A stretch of 64,000 bases of DNA from Clitoria ternatea (lineage: Eukaryota > Streptophyta > Magnoliopsida > Fabales > Fabaceae), in the NCBI GenBank assembly GCA_037962975.1, contig CM075675.1:6086001-6150000 (forward strand), read 5' to 3'. Positions 59,241 through 64,000 of the stretch are shown in pieces. Below the pieces are notes generated by a model that did not search any database, was not told the DNA's origin, and saw nothing but the letters and a program-made list of their open reading frames with translations. The stretch's first letter is position 1, and each line of letters opens with the position of its first letter. The translations under genes and the position numbers were made by a program.

Positions 59241-60850
59241 AAGGAGCACATTTGTCAAACTTTCAGCCCTGCAGGATACTCACGGTTAGAAAGATGAAAG
59301 GAATAAGATGTGGAATCAATCTTCAAAATGAAATTTCGACATATCAAAGGTGTAATCGGTTGGTGGAGATACTCCTCAAGGTTAACACAATGGTTCAGAA
59401 TTATAAGATGGTGCATTTTGAATTGCTCATATTTCCCTATAACAATACTCGGAAAAAACAAATAAGAATGAAACAAAAAAAAGTAGAGTATGAGAGGGAA
59501 GAATTATGCTTTAAGATCATATGGAAATCAAAAGAGATGCATCTAATTAAAGGTTCTCTAAAGGCTATGAAGGTAAGAAATAATTTTCCATTAAGGATAA
59601 AATTAGCACTTAGTAAAGTGATACAGCAACTTTTTTATCTTCCAATGGTCATAAATCAACAAATGTGATTAATACTTTGTCTCCAACCAGTTAAAAATCC
59701 AATATGAGTGATTAATTCTTTGTTTGTCACTGGTACATAAAGGAAAAAGGGAAAAAAGAAAAAATTACGGACATCTTGTAAGTTAATATCCCAACAATCC
59801 CCTACTAATAAGTTAGCAAGATAAAAAAAATAATTTTCTAAGTAAAGAAAGTTTATTTTTATGTTTAATGTTATTGTCCAAAGGATTGAATTAACACATA
59901 GTAAAATGAGGCAACAACTTTTGTTCAAAAAGTGAATAGCTTTTAAACTAGGTTAGGACCTTCACTACACATATTAAAACCTTAAAATGTAAGGACTCTA
60001 CAATGCAACCTACAATATTGGAAGTTGTTTTCTCAACCTTGAAAAACATGTGAGTTTTTCGAAAAGATTACCTAACTCTTTCATAGAAGGAAGCTTTTAC
60101 CATCTCATTCTCATTTATTCACATAAATAATTGTGTCTCATAAGCATTAAGTGCGTCTCATAAAACACTTTGATGAAGAAACTATTCTATTATTTAAAAG
60201 TACATAAAGTGCGTCTTACAAAACTTTCAAATATACATAAAAATGTATCTCATAAGCACCACCACTACAGGCTATATATCACTTTCAAATCAAGCATTAC
60301 TTAATATCATAAGAATTGGAATGTAATGCATTAGAGTAATCATGTGACTTAGTTTGACCAACAAAATGAGTATCCACCATATTTTCCCCACACTCAAGGT
60401 TTAATGTCTATTCCCTTCGACATTTATATCATGACACTCGTTGTTAATCCTATAGAAAGAGGACCAATAAAATTTGTTTCACCTTCTACATAATTTAAGG
60501 AAATTACATCATTCCTTATTAATTTCCTTATAACATATCTAACACAAATGTGTTTTTTTATCTTCATGATGTGTTGTTGTGTATATTTCTAAGAAATAGC
60601 ACTTCTATCAAAAGTAAATACATATCCACTAATGGAGCTTACCCCATCATTTTCTAAAACTTAATTAGCATCACATGTAGAAACCTTCTCACACATAATG
60701 AAATGTAGAAAAAAATACTAATAGTATCTTTCAAATGTTTTAAAAGATGATGCAAAACAACCCAATGCTCATCGCTAGGATTTTAGGTGTAGCAACTTAA
60801 CCAACTCATGGCATATGCAATATCCAACTTGGTGTAGTTCATTAGAGACA
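59241..60850 (-). mobile_element. Ty1/copia remnant: RNase H end, PPT and LTR
   Basis: On the - strand the segment 60690-60410 translates, with stops, to the copia RNase H C-terminus (GYVFTF, KKHICVRYVI, NYVEGETNFIGPL). A purine tract AGTAGGGGAT (59806-59797) is followed by an LTR start TGTTGGGATATT (59796 downward). Outer limits uncertain. Confidence 0.6.
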
Positions 60851-61010
60851 CACTACTACAAAAAAAAACACATTTAACATTTATAGTTAACATCGTATAT
60901 TAATAAATTTGGTGTTAAAAAATGAGTGGTGTTAGTTTTATAAATAAACGGCATTAGTTATTGATTTATAACACCGGTTAAAAAAATACCCTATTTTTCA
61001 TTTCATTGTT
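60851..61010 (+). mobile_element. CACTA-like terminal fragment
   Basis: CACTACTACAAAAAAAAACA at 60851 is a typical CACTA-superfamily terminus. It is followed by short GGTGTTA/AACACC subterminal motifs. No second end found in the window, so it is probably a truncated end. Confidence 0.45.
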
Positions 61011-62073
61011 GAAGAATTTTAGGGTAATTTTTCCCAGCCTTATATATCCTTACCATTAACAACAAATGAGTTCAATCCCATTATTCAACCGTTGAGGGCC
61101 TTAGCATATTGTACTAATATCTGTAATTCTCAATAAGTTAAGCAAGTTCTTATTCAGTAGGAGAATACTAATCATAATAAGTAGGTTCTTCTTTCAAAAA
61201 ATTATATTTGATTCTACTTTTGAAATTCTTTTTCTCATTTGTCCTTTTCTAAATAGGTTGCTATTTCAAAGAATTCTAGGACTAATGTATAACATGTTAA
61301 TCCTTATATGATGTCTAGACTTATTATTTTTTAATTTTTGATTTTGATCATGCATATTCTTTTCTAGTTATTACACTTCTCTCAAATTAGGTGTTTGTTT
61401 GTTAGTTTCTTCTATAGTACTTTACAAATTTTAATATGTTTTCCAATTTCATTTGTTTTTTAAGTGAACTTGACTACTTTTTATGATAAGCTAGTAAATT
61501 TTCCTTTTAATATCGACAATAGGGAAGACTCCATGTAAAGGTGGCGAGTGGAAACCTTGTGTAAACAACTCATCCAAAGGTATAATATAGGTTGTAATTA
61601 TTTTTCCTTCTTCTCTAATTTTTTTGTTTAATGTAATTGTTTTTGTGCTTTCAACACCATTTCTTTGTCTATTCATTGTAGGTACTCATTTATTCCCATT
61701 GGTTAGAGTTGAATACTTGTGTTTTCTAGGATGTCTTTTGTTAGAGATATAACAAAACCATTTGTGTTTCTTAATCTATAGCTTAAGCTTCTAGGATAGA
61801 TGGTTAAGATTTCTTAGGCAAAAATTAATATTGTCGTGTCTTTTCTATATATTCTATATATCTAGGAACACCTGTTAGATAGTAAAAAGTCTTCCAAAAT
61901 AGTAAAAGTGGAAATTCCATTTTTAGGAATCTGTACTAGCTAGAGTCATTAAGTTATTAGGAGCCTATTTTAGAGCATGAGATTTATGAGTTAGTCAAAC
62001 AAACAAACATGAATGAGTATTGGATTGGATTTGGATTCATAAAATGAACAATTGGATTTGGATGTAGCATAAT
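61011..62073. other. AT-rich DNA between CACTA-like ends, no gene seen
   Basis: Nothing recognised apart from scattered TA-rich words. Confidence 0.4.
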
Positions 62074-62095
62074 CACTAGTGGAAAAAATGGATAT

Positions 62096-62500
62096 AATCA
62101 CGGTTAAAAATGACCTTTATTCACGGTTAAAGAACCGTGGTTGTTGCAGCCGTGGTAGTAGATGAGGGCCTTTAACCACAGTTAAGAACCGTGGCAATAA
62201 ATCACATCTGACCACAGTTAAGAACAACCATGAATATAACTTACTATTTATATTCACGGTTATCGAGCATAACCGTGAATATAAGAACTAAAAGGTTTCA
62301 GTTACAAACTACTTATATTCACCGTTATGCTAATAACCGTGGATATAAGTACTAAAAGGTTTCAGTTACAAACTACTTATATTCACGGTTATGATGGACA
62401 ACCGTGGATAAATAGAATCTATATTCACGGTTATGATTGTAACCGTGGATAAATATAGTCTATATTCACGGTTGTTACCATAACCGTGAATAAATACTGA
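62096..62500. repeat. Subterminal palindromic repeats of the CACTA element
   Basis: About nine units of TTCACGGTTAT, a 4-8 base spacer and ATAACCGTGAATA (or shorter variants such as CACGGTTAAAGAACCGTG). Each can fold back on itself. Such arrays are where the CACTA accessory protein binds in well-studied elements; binding here is inferred. Confidence 0.8.
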
Positions 62501-62748
62501 GGTTTTTTTTTTTAATATGGTTTCTGTTTTATCGTTTTCCAAACCTGCATTCAGACAACCAGTACAGTATACAGTATGCCACAACAACACTATATAAAAA
62601 GAATGGTATGTATATAACAAATTATTTTCTATATCAATTCATAACAACCTAAAAAATGAAAGTATATACAATTAAGTTGAATGTAATCTAATAAAAGTAA
62701 ACCCTAAATCCTACTAGATACATATATAAAAGAATAAAGATCCTATAT

Positions 62749-63922
62749 CTAGCTTCGCCTAACTTTAATGAAGTGTGAGGCCCATTGCTTTCTAACATCA
62801 TCTACAAGTTCCTTTGGGAAATATGACCGGTCCTTAAAGTACTGTAAACAATGCACAAAACAATTAGAACAAAAGCTTTATTTGTTACATGAAATTGATG
62901 AAATTGGTAGAAAAGTAGTCCAAATGATGAGACTTACATTTGTCCATCCATCTACTAAATGTTGTTGGACAATGGTCAGCATAGTATGCATAACAAAATA
63001 GCCACACTCGTAGGTACCCTTCTGCCTGTAAGACTACAATGGACATATAGTATAGAATAAGTGAATTCGCAACTTAAAAAATATGTATTGAAGATTTGAA
63101 TGAATACGATTGACTTACTTTTGGGTACACCCATGCAACTTTTCTTCCGTTGGACTTGTTTCCAATCAGTAGATTGTATCCAACCACCGCCCTACGTCAA
63201 ACAAAACACAAGATAAGTTAGAATCGTATAGTTCTAAAAATGATGTAATCGAATTTGTACTTATTTTTTAGGGATTAACTTACCGGTCTACTATATCTTT
63301 CAGGTCTTGTGGAACTGTCCGATGCAAAGTATCAAAATGCAGAGCAAGATAGTCCTTCGGACAGATCACCACAAGCATCCAGTGAGCCCTGCAGTTACCA
63401 GTGATAAGTGAGACTTCAAAATGCAAAAATTAATGACAATAATTATGGAATAGAATATTACCCTTTATGATAGGGGCCCATGTATACAGTCTTCCCAGAC
63501 TCAAACATCCAATTCTGGATGTATGTCTGGGTGTCCTGCGGGGTGTTTCCTTGCTTCTGTATGAGCGAGGGCTCTAAGAAACCATAAGTTCCTTGGAAAC
63601 CCAAGTCCACACAGAGTTTTGCTAGAAACCTAAACAAGTTAAGACATGGTTAGCGAAAAATAACTTGTATAATGAAAAAATTGGACAAAAAATGATATAC
63701 TTACAGCTCCCACAACTAAATGATGGAGGCGTTCAGCATCGATGTCCCCGAAATAATGTCACACATGTCAGAATATGTAACGTAAACTGGAAAATCACTT
63801 GGACGGCCGAACACTAGTGGCTGCCATGGGACCTGAATAGTGTCCTCTCCTTGCTCATACCCGATGCGCCATAGCATCCGGATGGGATCCTTGGCCGGGT
63901 CTGGCTTCTTCAATGTCTGTTC
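62749..63922 (-). pseudogene. Ulp1/C48-like cysteine protease gene of the CACTA element, 3' exons
   Basis: Six exons on the - strand: 63922-63705, 63629-63462, 63388-63284, 63191-63119, 63033-62938 and 62841-62749, each with GT-AG borders. All five junctions keep one reading frame down to TAG at 62751-62749. The protein shows the C48 (Ulp1/SENP-like) pattern: AHWMLVVICP (catalytic His), LHFDTLHR (Asp) and YECGYFVMH (Cys). Such proteins resemble SUMO proteases and are often encoded by plant CACTA and MULE elements; their role in transposition is not settled. One in-frame TAG at about 63718-63716, where Gln would be expected, breaks the first visible exon, so this copy may be inactive. The 5' part of the gene is beyond the right edge. 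Confidence 0.8.
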
Positions 63923-64000
63923 CTATTGAACAATTGACAACCATCACATTTTGTACCATAATTGACAATATAACCAAATTAGTTAGTGTTTAGGGTTTTT

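Larger units (their letters stand above)
62074..64000 (-). mobile_element. 3' end of a CACTA (En/Spm) transposon, continues right
   Basis: Begins CACTAGTGGAAAAAATGG at 62074, preceded by AAT as possible 3-bp target duplication. It is followed by an array of short palindromes (62096-62500) and then a - strand multi-exon gene. This layout (TIR, subterminal repeats, gene reading toward the end) is standard for CACTA elements, many of which carry a Ulp1-like protease gene. The opposite end and the TNP2-type transposase lie outside the window. Confidence 0.8.

Noticed and set aside
59252..59668. 138-codon + strand ORF as a gene
   Set aside because: No recognisable domain, and it lies within the LTR region of a - strand copia remnant.

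Overview
The window is a piece of a plant nuclear chromosome, certainly a dicot and most likely a legume. That identification is an inference from the LTR-retrotransposon types, the very AT-rich intergenic DNA and a PTI1-like receptor kinase gene. About half of the window is transposable-element sequence, much of it nested. Only one host gene is clear: a PTI1-like protein kinase at about 52.65-55.04 kb on the + strand, whose first exon I could not find.

Layout. Positions 1-14498 hold two members of one Ty3/gypsy (Tat-like) family. The first (copy C) is only the end of an extra ORF plus spacer (1-2238). It is joined without an intervening LTR to a decayed element A (2239-14498), which has a + strand extra ORF, a repeat-rich spacer, a - strand gag-pol pseudogene, a PBS and one LTR. 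Positions 14499-16815 are the end of a different LTR element. A young, complete relative of A, element B (16923-28829), follows. It has 807-bp LTRs differing at 4 positions, GTTAC target duplications, a single open 1820-codon gag-pol on the - strand, and a + strand extra ORF. B sits inside an LTR of an old Ty1/copia element (16816-16922 plus 28830-32705). Positions 34-40 kb hold further copia and gypsy debris and a Tekay-like LTR. Positions 44.2-45.9 kb are a copia pol remnant, and 46.0-47.2 kb a minisatellite-like block. Positions 49.2-51.6 kb are a decayed + strand gypsy gag-pol interrupted by a 700-bp insertion. After the kinase gene come sparse intergenic DNA with TA/GA microsatellites, another copia remnant (59.2-60.85 kb), a CACTA-like end (60.85 kb), and the 3' end of a CACTA transposon (62074 to beyond the right edge) carrying a Ulp1/C48-like protease gene with six resolvable exons.

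The most interesting system is the family of elements A, B and C. Between pol and the 3' LTR each has an extra gene in antisense to gag-pol. It has its own TATA box, one short GT-AG intron at the same place and phase in A and B, a coiled-coil C-terminal half, and its own 3' UTR with a stem-loop and AATAAA. Because the intron is antisense to the genomic RNA it would not be spliced out of that RNA, which would explain how a retroelement keeps an intron. Two short hairpins in the spacer between the two converging genes keep their pairing while their sequence changes between copies. Antisense extra ORFs in Tat-lineage elements are, as I recall, already described in general terms. The intron logic and the hairpins are what I would look at again.
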